A program made the translations under genes and the position numbers. Shown here piece by piece: positions 1 through 12,635 of a stretch of DNA of 64,000 nt. Source of the stretch: Dipetalonema caudispina (lineage: Eukaryota; Nematoda; Chromadorea; Rhabditida; Onchocercidae); NCBI GenBank assembly GCA_013365325.1, contig JABVXV010000170.1, positions 1 through 64,000 of the forward strand, written 5' to 3'. The notes under the pieces are model-generated. The model ran no database searches. It was not told the origin of the DNA and saw nothing but the letters and a program-made list of their open reading frames with translations. Each line of letters opens with the position of its first letter. Positions within the stretch are counted from its first letter, which is position 1.

Positions 1-165
1 GTCAGTGATAAAAGATAGGTTAGCTACCGTATCATTCGAGGAAGGTGACAATCTGTGCGAATAGCTTTCTACGGAATGATCCGAGAAGCCAAGCAACAGC
101 AGCAAAAGCAGTTGCAATACCAATTAACTGCAACCTGATGTATCGGTCAGTGTGGGATGGACTAC

Positions 166-353
166 CGCACTACAACGATGACGCTCCTCCCATTGTGATG
201 CAGGATTGAGTAGTATATTGCGCCAAATTGATGTTCATCATTAATGGAGATTGACGGACAGACTAACTCAGATTCTTCCCCATCTTTGGCCCTCTTCCAT
301 ATCCCAAATACAATACTAATTGAGAGGCTAACAATTATGCACCTGGCAATTGG
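166..353 (-). CDS. Possible internal exon of a membrane protein with a C2-like strand (partial)
   Basis: On the minus strand an open stretch follows a fair acceptor (TTGCAG, just above 353) and can end at a GT at 165-164. It reads a hydrophobic run (CIIVSLSISIVFGIW), a basic stop-transfer-like KRAK, an acidic stretch, then FGAIYYSILHHNGRSVIVVV. The last part resembles the first two strands of a C2 domain as found after the membrane segment of synaptotagmins and extended synaptotagmins. Codon use looks less AT-biased than the surroundings. No matching exon on either side could be joined: the sequence left of 165 does not continue a C2 domain in phase, and nothing convincing lies to the right. 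It may be a real exon of a gene leaving the left edge, a pseudogene fragment, or chance. The family suggestion is an inference. Confidence 0.25.
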
Positions 354-1081
354 CTGCAACCGGAAAGACTGATTATTTTTCAGGAGTTGGAAGGAAGTAA
401 TTACACTGAATGGAATACATGCACTACGGATGTACCGTAGTAGTATTGTTGATGGAAGTTATATGCACTAATTTAGATTTTAATTGAGGAAGTAATTTAG
501 AATTGAAATTTGCAGTCGAATTAATTAGTAAAATAATTGGTAAAATATAACGCAGTTCATAATTTTTTATCATAATTTAATTTTAAACACAAATTTTAAC
601 TTTAATTTAATTACTCGAATTAATCTTTAATCAATTCCTACTTTCCATGTTTGCGATTTATCTGTATTGGATCACTCTTTCATTATTTATCTCTTATCGT
701 CTTTTTATGTTAGGAATACGTTTTCTAAGTTACTAAGGTCAAATAGGTTAATTTATCGAACTATGCCTGATACATCATCACAGTGTTATTGCTGAATAGA
801 ATTAAAAATTTTTCAATTATATTTTAAAATGAAACGAAATAACCATTTGTGATGACTCATTGGATATGTAAAATTTGAAGGGAAAGTAAAGAATTAAAAT
901 TTTCTTTCGTATAATAATGAAACTTTCTTCTGGAAGAAAAAAAAAACTTGAAATAGTAAAATTACTCAATTACTAGAAGTGTAAAAAGAGAAGTGCATCA
1001 AATTAGCATATTACCACTTCTGAATTTCTGAAACAACATATATTGCGATGTGGTAAAATTGAATTACAACATGTTATTAAT

Positions 1082-1134
1082 GATTCAACTTAAATTTAAC
1101 GGACATATTATCAAGGATTTAACTTAAATTTAAC
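1082..1134. repeat. Short direct repeat
   Basis: GATTCAACTTAAATTTAAC at 1,082-1,100 is repeated as GATTTAACTTAAATTTAAC at 1,116-1,134, one mismatch in 19 bases. It sits in non-coding AT-rich DNA and has no visible function. Confidence 0.6.
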
Positions 1135-4100
1135 ACAGACATAGTTTATCTAATTTTTAAAGTAACTTTCAACCTCATATAAATATTATGAAAAAGAATA
1201 CTGCATAGGTATACTACAATATTACAGTTAAACTTAGCATCTTGAATTTTCGACTGCTTTTTTTTTCCATCAAAGAAAAATTAATAGTCATACTAATATA
1301 AAATGAAAAAATTTACAAATTTTAAAAGTTTAATTCGTAATTTATTTTTCTTAAAAGTGTTTAAAAACTGATATTTAGTATCGAAATGTGACAATTATTG
1401 TCAAATTAATATGCAATTATAAGATCTATGCCGGCAGTAACAGTGTATTATAAATGGATTAATGTAGAATGGATAAGATTATTACACAATAGGATAGTAT
1501 AATAATAATATTTTTTAAAAGGAACCGACAGGAAGTAATTGGTATTTCCTGAAGAGGGTAAAGGTTATTCATAACATGACATTATCCTTTACATTGATAG
1601 TACTCAAAAGCTAATTGGCATCAATCAATTCTTTTATCCAGTTTACCGGATAAGGATGTTTTTACAAATACCAGCTGTAATAACCGACTACGAGAATGGT
1701 CGAGAGTGAATTGAAATGGATGAATGAATTAAAGCAGTAATATTTGAAAGTTACTGGTAATTATTAGAATTTGTTAAATTCCGATATATTTTTTGAAATT
1801 TTCACGTCTAAGTCTAAAACAGTGTGAATTCAAATTTTTGGAAAATTGTAATATAATTCGGTGTTGGTAAAAATTGCCAACAATAAGGAAGGAAAATAAG
1901 TCAAAGATCATCTGTTCTTTAATATTGTATAATTAGTAACTTTTAATTAGAACATTTACAAATAGATGCATTGGGAAGTAAATCAAATATTATATTTTTA
2001 TAAAATAAGTAGGAATTTGGTAATTTACCTTTTTTTTGATTTATAAAAAGTAATCGAAAGTGAATTTCCGAAAATTTTAAGGTATTAATTTTTTGATTAT
2101 GGACATCTTTTTTTTAACGATTGATTTAGTAAATTTTAATTCAGATATGTGTAGTTCATGGAATTATTGTAGAATTATATATTACAGATGAATTTGGGAA
2201 GAAAAAAGATCGAATGTCAAAAAAATGAAAATAAATTTTTTTTTTTAAAATTTTCATCCATTTTTTTTCTCAAAAATTTTTTCGCATTTAATCACTGAAA
2301 AGATTAATCAGTTAATCAGTTAGTATTTGATTTTAAAATGAATTTTATTAATTGAATAGAGCTTGTTTAACTGAAATGTTTTTGCTCTTGAAATGTACAT
2401 CTGTTCTAAATCAATTCAGACTGATTTTTTATACATAATCAAATTTTTCAATTTTTCTAGCACATTTCATTTTAATTATGATGCATTTCTTTTCTAATTT
2501 TTTCCTTTCATTACATAATAGGATATTCGAGAATGAGAATACCAATCTCATTTCAATTAGTTCCATTATTACTATTGTTAGATGAATAACATATATATTT
2601 GGTACAATGTTCGTGTCAACCAATTAGTTTTATTTAAGATCCATAAACAATACATTGAGTTAATGCTACCACTTCTTCTACTGCACCTGCTTTTTCCGGT
2701 TTTAAGCAACCAAAACTGATGGATATGATGTAGAAGTACTCAAACTAGTAATAAACGGTATGCTTCATTGATTACTGTAGTGGCAATAAAATTAAGTAGT
2801 AAATCGTACTTCTTGCTTCATTGATTACTTTAATGATAGATTTATTGGTTAAGCTTCATCATATTAGCAATTAATATAATTCAATTACTAATTTTACGTT
2901 TAGCAATAAAATATATCTTAAGAATAACTTTTAAGGTCATATTTGGGAATTTTAGAATAAGTCAATAATTTTAGTCATCAATTATAGTTAATTTGTTTAT
3001 CGTTATGAAAAATATTAAATGCTTCATTAATAATCCAAAAGTATTCATTAGAAAGGATGATTTCCCGCAATTAGACACAATTCATGCCGAAAATTCGACT
3101 TAGAAAATATATATATATAAAAAAAAAAAAAAAAAAAACTGAGGCAACGGTTTATTTCATACGGAATGTTTGTGTCAGAGATTGCATAATTCCGAAATAT
3201 GAGTTTATTGTCATGCCGAATTCTTAGCGAATTATTTCGAAGGATGGCTATGCAATAGATAGTGTGCATATTTGCAAAAATGTGCAATGAATATTGCTGT
3301 ATACTTTAGCCAAATTCCTCAGATACTTATGGTAGAAGGTACTTGTCGGGAAAGTTTAACGGAATAAGCACTGAAAGTGAAACTGAACAAATACTGGAAG
3401 TGCAAATGAGCAGGTGCGGTCACTTCATAATTTTTCCGCACCACTCCTCATATCCTTGAAGATAATAGAATAGAGGTCAACAGTGCAAAATGAGTACCCT
3501 AATCATAGTAAATATCTTAATTTCTTTAACAGATGATCTTCCCCTATCCTCATTTGCATAACTAATACTATAGTATGAATAAATCCATTTCAGGTTATCT
3601 TTGATTACTAGAGTCAAAGTATTTCCAATCTTTTTTCTAAGGTTTCTGAATAAATCGGAAAGGGAAAATGGACCGAAAAACTGGAAAACAAGATAAGGAT
3701 AAAATTTTATGTTTTGAAATTGCTGTCATATATGAAGTATAAATTTTAACATTTTAATAATAGTGCTTTTATGCTAATTAAGTTTTTGTATTTTATTGGA
3801 TTTTTCATAAATCAAATTTTTTTTCTAGTAATTTGATATTAAGACTCATATATTATTTAAGTAATCCACTAGTTCATCGTTTTCTCAGCTAATTATCTTA
3901 TCCACATGGAACTTAATTAGGTCATCAATCAGATTCAGATCTCATAACATACAATTTCCTGTATTTATTAAATTGTATACTACTGTAGAGTTAGAGGTGT
4001 GAAGAATTAATTGCTCAGAAATGTATTTTGTCTAATGATGACCTTTGGTAATATTGGCTATTTCCTCTCATTATATTGTATTGACCTATTCTCATTGTTC

Positions 4101-7100
4101 GTATTGTGGTGTGACAGAAGTATGGATAAGATTTGGGTAATTGGTTGGATTCAGTTTACATTAATTTATAGTTAGGTTAGGAAAGAGTAGTTAGGGAAAT
4201 CTGTTGATGGACAACAAATTTCAGCCCAAAATTTGATTCTTCGACTAACAACTACCCAATAATCTACTTGAACTTTAATGAACTTTGTTATCCTTTTGTT
4301 GTCATACAATAGTTTCAGGAAATGTATGCAGTTCTTTTGTTGTTTTACAAGTTTTCAAACTACTTCAAAAATGGCTAATTTTTCAAGAGTAGATGATGGA
4401 GGGAATACACAATGAAAGTTCACAAAAGCTATTCCAAAAAATGCTAAATTTATTAATTTTAATAAAGGAAATTATGTGAACTGATTGGTTTGTCCTGAAA
4501 TACTGTTGACCTTTTAACCTTACTCTAAAACAATATTTATCTTTTTCCATCATATTGGCTTATTTCTGAGAAAAAATCACACATCTTATTCTACACCGTC
4601 AAATAATTTTGTGATAAAAAATGAAATGAAATAATATGATGAAAGATTGAGCCAAACATAATTTCATATTTCAACACATTTCAATTCAATAGTAAATTGG
4701 ATTAAATAAATGAGAAATTAAGACAATAAATGGCGCATATTCCAGAAGATGGAAGATAGCAAGACCATAAGTGACCATAAAAAAATTGGTAAAATTGGAA
4801 CTTTCATATATTTCAAAGATAAGATTTGTCAAAAGTTTGTACAACTACAAAGAACGGAAAAAATGTTAGGAAAAATTATTTGTTCAATTGAAATTCATTT
4901 CAATTTAGTTTTAATAGTACTTAACAATTTTAGTGAATTTTATAAATTCCTTTCACAAAACTTACTTAAGGATGATAGGATGAATGAAATATTGAAATAA
5001 AAATCTGTCGAATAACAATATTTCAGTGATTGATGAAATATTACCATTACCAGGACAGATATTTTCTGGCCAAGTAAAAATCTTTGACTAGGACTTTTTC
5101 ACATTTGGGCATTAATTCTAATTTTCAAAATTACGGTCAAGATCAATATTTAAATTGATGTTTGCAGTGCAAATAAATTTAGAAAGACATAAAAAGAATG
5201 AAAATCTTAAAAATGTGCTACAATCCATTGAATTATTAGTAGTAAATACAATATTGTGGTTCGAATAAGTTAAATTACGATAAAATTATATTTAAAAATA
5301 AAATTATAATCTACCTTCAAAAACAGATTTTTTTTTAGTAACATTATTGTATGATGTTGAATGAAAAGAAATTGCTTCCAATCAAAAATTTAATTAATTG
5401 ACTAGAAAAATAGATAATATTTCAAGCAAATTGAAACATTTCATTAACCAAAGAATACCGAAGAATGGTAATTTGAAACAAAACTAGGCGGAAAATGTTT
5501 CCAGAAAAGAAGATGAGAAGTGGAAATGATTGATAAGTACATCCTTGAAAGGCTAATCACAAGGCGGTAAGTAGAGTAACCTAAGGAACTATCTAGTAGC
5601 TATTACAAAAGGTGTCAAATGTCATGTCATCTAAGGATATGTCCTTATTTGTCATCTTTTTCACTCTGTTTAAGTATTCACTCATCATATTTTTTTTGTG
5701 TGTTTATTTAACCACAAAATCAAATATGATTTGCCGGTTTGATCAGAGACATTTTTTTGTATCGTTAAAAAAAAAAAAGAAAAAAAGGAAAGAAAAAGAG
5801 AAGAAATTATTCATTTCATACAATAGAAAGTTGAAGTACTAAATGACTATGAACAATTCAAATGATTTTATTTCGCTATCTTTGAAATGAATAGCAATTG
5901 TCTTTTTGAATAACTTCTTTGATTTCAGCATAAAAGTAGAGGAAACTATAAGGAAAACAAATTATCTTGGAAATATGCTGATAACCTTTGAACTTTTCGT
6001 TAATTTTATCAAATAATAAATAAATTACATGTCATAAATATAAGAATTCAAATGTCTAAAAAATATTTCAACATTAGCTGTCAACGATGAACTAAAATAA
6101 TGGAAATGAAATTGAAGAATTAAAAGGTTTGCATATTGAGAGAAATAAATTCATTGTAGATGGAATTAAAACAAAAGCATCAAATTGATCTTAATTATTG
6201 TTAATCGATTTGTTGTTGCCTTAAATTTGCATGTAAACTTTTGGCTCATTGAGCTTTAATAATAAATTTGATGTTAACACTTTTCTATTTATCTTAGTTT
6301 TTAACTAATTTATTTATCTTAACATACAGTTAATATTTGAATTGAAAAATTTTATAATGAGGATTAAAAAAAAAGTATTGATTTTGAGAAAGTGCTATAA
6401 AATGATTTAAAATGGATTAAATTGTTATATATCCTTTACTTAATTTATGACATTGACCCATTGATTGAACTAATTGATCCATTGTAATGGTCATTTATTA
6501 CATTTATTACACAATGGAACGGTCAATGTCCGGATGTTCAAATACCACCAGGCATTATTAGCACTTCATTTTAGTAGTGATCCTTAACTTTTGGTTTAGA
6601 CAAATTTTACGATGTATATTTTACAACTGCCTCAATGGATGATTGGTTGGTTATTTATATATTTTGTCATTTATTCATTGACAATAAACGAAGAGAGATA
6701 ATTGTCGAAATAAAACTTATAAAAGATAAAAAAATATGTAACAAACGCTAGGAAAACCAAATAAACTAATTAATTAACTAATTAGTTATGGATAGACGAT
6801 GAAAACTAATGCATATTTAATTACTTAGAAATATTAATTCGTAATTTCAAGTTATTGAATTTCTAACATCACTTTTCAGTCTTAGTCAGGCTTACAATTT
6901 TTTATGTTTAATCTTTGCATAATAATTTGCTGTAGCATTTTGTCCAGTATAAATCCGCATATTAAACATATATGCTTATTGTCCTAGTAAATTAATTAGA
7001 ATATATAATTCAGATTGAGTGCAAACGAAAGACATTTCTGGAACGAAAAAAAGGATTGTATTCTTGATAGATTCAAGAATTGCTCGAATTAAATAAATAA

Positions 7101-7820
7101 ATAAAGTTATTCTGATAACTGACTATCGTTTAGAGATGTTGCACCATTATTATCTATATTGTTGCATAATTTATGATATTCTAAAACAGATAAAACATCT
7201 TTACTGCTATCAAAAAAAAAAAAAAAAAAAAAGAAAATAATTGATTACCGAAAAGAAAATTATTGAATAAATTAACAATTTGTGTCATATATATATATTT
7301 TTTTTTTTATTATACATATTCTGTATTCTGAAACATACATATCCTTGTTTTATTTACCTGTTTATTTGTTTACACATATATTTATTTATTTCATTCTATT
7401 ATTTACATATGCATATGTAGCATCACTTATACCGTAGTGCTACATTTCCTATCAACAATAACGTTTTAAAACATTCTGAATAGGTATCATAATTTGTCAA
7501 AATGAGAAATATAACTCATCTCATACGACCACGTACATATAGGTTGAGTGGGAGGAAAAGTTATTCATTGATATTACCTATTAAAAAATTTCATTGTTCA
7601 GCTTATCAAAGTTATCTCAAGCTTTGATATCATTCATATATTATAATAAATAATGGATAGAATTTTTTCAATTGTACAATTTATGCATGCATAAGTAACT
7701 CTTAAAATGAAATGTTATGGGTATGATAATTTTAATATAAACTTTTTGTTTTCTTTCAAAAAATAAATTATGAAATTGGTTGATAAATGCAATACTACAA
7801 AGATATCATCTATGCTTAAT

Positions 7821-7892
7821 TGCAAAAATTAACATTTAGCTGAAATAATAAAATAGCATTCATTTTGTTTCAGCTAAATGTTTATTTTTGCA
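7821..7892. repeat. Imperfect inverted repeat, 28-bp arms with 16-nt loop
   Basis: The arms lie at 7,821-7,848 and 7,865-7,892. Read as RNA they pair over 28 positions with one mismatch and one U-G pair, leaving a 16-nt loop. The centre of each arm carries AACATTTAGCTGAAA or its complement. The stem is much longer and less simple-sequence than chance palindromes in this AT-rich DNA. Size and shape would suit a microRNA-like precursor or a remnant of a small inverted-repeat transposon; the sequence alone does not decide. Confidence 0.75.
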
Positions 7893-10440
7893 TACATTTA
7901 CTATTTACAATTAAAAAAATTTTTCGTGCAATAATGCATGAAAAAAATTCATGAATTAATTAAATGAGAATATATGAATGAATAAATTATTTGCATAGTA
8001 TTTGGCTGATTTAGCTTGGCTGACGAGGATTGAAGTGCAGGTGATTGCATGCAGTTTGCTATAACGATTTGTAATTAGATATAGCAACACATGTCACACT
8101 ACTTTTCAGGGATGGATAACTTGATACAGTCTATGTTCTATTTTGTAGTGTCACAATCTGTTCACACAAGCTTAGATTACTCTGATGACAAATTTCAAAG
8201 AAAGGGATTTTCTTTCACTTTTTTTTTTTTCCATTTTTATTCTGAAATTTGTTAATTTTGAATTTATACTTTAGTTCTGTTCTTCTTGACTTATTTTTCG
8301 ATTCATTTATCAATTTGTTATATTGATGATTTCCACTTTGTTGACTACAATATTTATCGTTTTCATTTCCTAATTTATTTTGAATTATTGATTTTTGCGG
8401 GAAAAAAAAAAAAGAAAGGAAACAAATCGTTGGTATTTGGATGGAGTTAATTTAGTAATATGTTGAATCAATAGAAATAATCAGAATAACTGATTTTTTC
8501 AACATATGGTAGAAAGTATTTTTCTCTTTGCCTACTGTTGTTTATTCATTTGTGTACTATAATCATTCACGCACGGAAGGTCAACACTTCAGGAATTTGT
8601 TTAAGTGGTTTTGTGTCGTTTAGTAAGTATCATCATCGTGTGCCGCAATACTTACTTTCCGTATTAATTGTGCCGACTTTTTGATGTGATGATCATTTGA
8701 TTCTCAGTTTTGGTATCACAAAAGTCACTTCATACTGTATCAGCAAATAGTTCCACCGATATAAAGAGGTCACGTGAAGCACTTCCACTTGTTGCAACAT
8801 CATTGCTAAGCACCATAGGATACTTTTGAGCAAATAAGCTGAACTTTGATGATTACCGCTTAAACTTTTGATCTAATTAAATATATATGCATATGATAAT
8901 ATTCTTCCAGGGATATATATATATCATTGATGCGACATCGAATAAAAAGAGAATAAAAAAATAAAAAACAAAATTAAAACAAGAAGATTATGGTAGATTT
9001 TGTGAAAATTTAATCAATTTTTTCTTCCATTTATTGCTCCTATTCATAATTTTGGCGATGATACAAATAATGATACAATATTCATTTAAAAATAGAAGAG
9101 AAAATAGTATAGATGCTTTTCTTTTTTCTAATTTACATTTTTTTTTTATTTATTCAAATAACAAAAAAAGATTGTGATATGATTATTTCAGTTTATTTAA
9201 TTACGTTTTATTATTTCATATAAATTGTAATAAAAAAGAAGTTGTATAATGTATATATGAGAATATATATGAATATTGTATAGATAAGCTATCAGATGAT
9301 CAGAATCTTTCAAGAATGTTTGACTTTTTTATGATTAGCATTTATTAGATTTCATTTTCGAGGTATTTTCATTTATTGGTTTTTATAATATGTTTAAATA
9401 TTTCAATGTTGAAGTTATACTGTGATAAAAGAAATGATAATGATCATTTATGAAATATAAATTTATGCGTCCATTATTTCTATTAATTCATTCTGTAAGT
9501 TCTCTTTCATTTCTTTTTGCATATAAGTAGGTAATCAAATTTTTTGAACAGATCATTCTTGAAGTAGGAGTATGAAATATTTGTGATTAGTTTCAGTTTC
9601 AAATCTGTAATAATACTTTTTGTTTAATCATAGTAGTCGTTTTCTCTTGTCAATTTTCCAATGGAATAATGAATAAAATGACTTCAGGCTTCTTAATATT
9701 TAAATAACACAAGGATTTCGAGAAATACAGGTAAAGATTATTGGAAAAAAGCGGGAAATTATTTGGCATCATTGATTTCTTCACACTCTTGGGAACCATT
9801 CTGTTCATGTAATCCCTAGTGAAGTAAAATGAGATTGGAAGCAAAAATAATAATTATTAAATCATTTCAATTTCCTAAATCATTTTTTTTTTTTTTTTAT
9901 TTCTTATTATAATCGAAACATCGATAGGCTCACTTTACTGCATGTAGTTTGCCTTATTGCGTGACCATTGGTTGATCAGTTGTCCACTACAGAAATTGGA
10001 ATTACACTTGCGGCATATCTTTTTCTGTGAAATGTATTATAATTGTATCAAAGGTATTATAGTTAGCTATGCGATTGGATTACACATTGTCCGACAAAAC
10101 TATCAAATATCGGTTGTACTTCTTAAAATAGATAATTAGACAGGTGTTTAATTGGCGAAAAGGAAGGAATAGGATAAGTGGAAAAAGAAAATGAAGAAGA
10201 AAGGAGAAAAGTTAGGATAGCAAATAATAAAGAAGGATATTTTATAGATGATTGATAAATAAGGCAAGCTGAGCAAATAAAAGCAATTAAACGAATAGTA
10301 AATAGTAAAGGATAATCCTTATAAAGAAAATTAAGAAAATTAATTTAGATCTTAAAATCTAATAGTTAGTTTGAATTTTATTTCATTAAAAAAAAAAAAT
10401 TCAAAAGTAATAATGGGAATTTTTAAAAATTATCATTTAC

Positions 10441-10943
10441 GAAACGAATTACTTATTCCTTTTGATTTTTTTCTTTTTTTTTTTAACTTAATAAGCTAAT
10501 ATGTACATCACGAAAAATTCCACTTTTTCACCAAAAAGTCATCTTAACGATATTTTACTGTGAAGCATGTACGTGAAATTCGATAATAATATATTCATTA
10601 TACTAATTTAATCTAAAATTAATCATTTAAATGATAAATGGATTGTGAGAGAATTTTTTGAATTATTCCATTACATTAAGTCATATATAGTAAAACAATA
10701 TTAAATAAATTGAAAATAAAGACAAAAAAAAAAGCAAATACAATTTGATTAAAAATAAGCAAAGAAGAAAAGAAATTCAGTTGAAAATTATCACTGACAA
10801 ATTTTAATTAGCATTTCATAGAGTTTTATGAATTAACTTAATTAAAAAACGAATTATTTTTTTTGGTTTTTGATATTAATAATAAGCTAAGGTATATATC
10901 ATTAAAAATTTCACTTTTACGTCAAAAAATCAACCTAACTATG
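10441..10943. repeat. Diverged tandem duplication
   Basis: Two blocks of about 100 bp, roughly 10,441-10,553 and 10,845-10,943, share a common order of features: ACGAATTA, a T-rich run, AATAAGCTAA, an ATC, an AAAAATT(T/C)CACTTTT segment, then (C/G)(A/T)CAAAAA(G/A)TCA and TAAC. Substitutions and small gaps separate them. It is non-coding and looks like an old segmental duplication or two copies of an unknown repeat. Confidence 0.5.
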
Positions 10944-12580
10944 CTTGCTACAACGTAAAATGTTGTAGATTACAGAAAATACTACAAAAAATGAAATGAA
11001 ATGTTTATTGAAAATTTGAAATTTAATCTTTATGACCTCTCACCGTCATTTTCCCGCTAATTTCTAAGCTATGAAGAAGAACAATGATATCTTCTATTTC
11101 TATTTAGCGGTTAATGAGATGGGAAATTTTCATAGCGTTTCCACATTTTACGTAACGTACGGTAGAGTCTTACGGTATTCCGTTTTTTCCACTTGTTTGT
11201 TGTTTTCCGGTTGGAGATGGGTCAATGGGGTTTTCTAATTTGCGGAATGGAAAGGAGGAGGGAATGTTGGTGTGGTGTGAAGGAAGTGATGAAATGATTT
11301 ATCCGTTGATAGGTTAAAGTTTCATAATTTCAGTGATTTATTTTGTTAGTGTCAATTGTACATTTTGGTTTTCAATGTTACAAATGAGTTTAAGAGCAAA
11401 CAAGTAGAAATTGGGAACGAATGACTTTGCGTTTTCGAGAATTTAGCTTCGAAGTAGCATTTTGAAAATTCAGCTTTAATCTTTAACTTTTGATGATCAT
11501 TCGAGAGGAATAGCAAAGAAAAGCTATTTGATTGAAATAATAACGTCTGATAGCAATCTTTGAAGTGGCTTGTATTAATCAGATAGACAAGGGCTACCCA
11601 ATCACCGATCTTTTTTCTTCTCTGAAAGAATATGAGAGAAAAAATATTGAGGAAGCCGTGTCATCTTTAATCCTGGTTATGAAATGAAGCACTGAAACGG
11701 TTTCTCATTTGTACGGTAGGTATGGTACTTTGTTTCGTTCATTGAAATTTAGAAATGATTTATAAAGAGGTCTAAAATATTTTAAAGGAATGACTGTGAA
11801 GGGTTGGTTACAGGTTTTGGCATTAATTTTTCAAATTAATTATAAAAATTGGAAGAAAATTTTCAAATATTATAGTTATTTAAAACAGAACAATTTGACA
11901 GTGATAGTAATAGGAATTTTCCTCCTACACGAGTTGTTGGATTATTGTTCACAGGTCATTTCGTCACCGTGAAATGATGCCCTTTACGTTTTGTTGAAAC
12001 CTTTGGGGATTGCTTTTATCCTTGAAAACGTGTTTCTCATCTGCTGCGCTGCTTTTCAATTTTTCCTTGTTCTATTTGCAGCTCAAATCCCCTTCTGAAG
12101 AATAGGATGGCAGATTAGAATTTGCTAGCAATAATGTATGGAGTTTGTACGGAACGCTTTACATGAATCATTAGATTAACCGTTCAAACGAATTTTCATC
12201 CTCGTAACATAACTCATGCGCTGTCACAATTGGAAATATTGTGTTGGTAATCTTAACTACTAGTAATCTTGATTTGTCGAGAAAGATGATAGTATCAAAA
12301 ACAAGTAAATATATGAAAGCTAATATATTTTGGCATCAAGGGTTGGATTGTGCTGAGCATAATTTCGTGTGAAGTTAAATCACTGTTTTTGAGAGTGCAG
12401 CTGAACTTACCTTCTTTTCGAAATGAAATTAAATCGATTTTTTCTAATATTAAATATTCTTACACATAGAACTAGAATGGAACATTTTGGCAGTTAAAAT
12501 TTTATTGAAAATATTTATTGCGCCTATGGCATTCGCTTTGCACTTTATAACTTTTAATTTTGAATTACCCAGATTCTGGT

Positions 12581-12590
12581 TCTATTTCAG
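12581..12590 (+). promoter_or_regulatory. Probable spliced-leader trans-splice acceptor of the EHBP-1 gene
   Basis: TCTATTTCAG, a consensus nematode acceptor, lies 45 bases before the first start codon of the EHBP-1 model and no upstream coding exon was found. It could be an ordinary acceptor if a non-coding exon exists further upstream. Confidence 0.5.
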
Positions 12591-12635
12591 GTAGTTCTTT
12601 GGCGATTGCAGTAAAAAAGTTGATTCAACGTGGGG

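Larger units (their letters stand above)
360..12590. other. Long AT-rich non-coding stretch
   Basis: About 12.2 kb with only short, AT-biased open frames and no splice-connected coding exons that I could support on either strand. It holds many A/T homopolymers (for example around 3,119-3,138 and 7,209-7,230), short TA-rich runs, an imperfect hairpin at 7,821-7,892, a diverged duplication at 10,441-10,943 and a short direct repeat at 1,082-1,134. Slightly less AT-rich patches at about 8,560-8,860 (with TATAAAG near 8,761 and a CACGTG E-box just downstream) and 11,150-11,300 may be regulatory, the latter upstream of the EHBP-1 gene. This could also be a long intron of a gene whose exons I failed to see. 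Confidence 0.6.

Noticed and set aside
3414..3441. GTGCGG...CCGCAC inverted pair
   Set aside because: Only six base pairs with a 16-base loop; expected by chance in a window this size.
5612..5842. 76-codon plus-strand frame ending in a Lys-rich tail
   Set aside because: The tail is translated from poly-A sequence, the rest is Phe/Leu-rich from AT bias, and no splice-linked neighbour exists.
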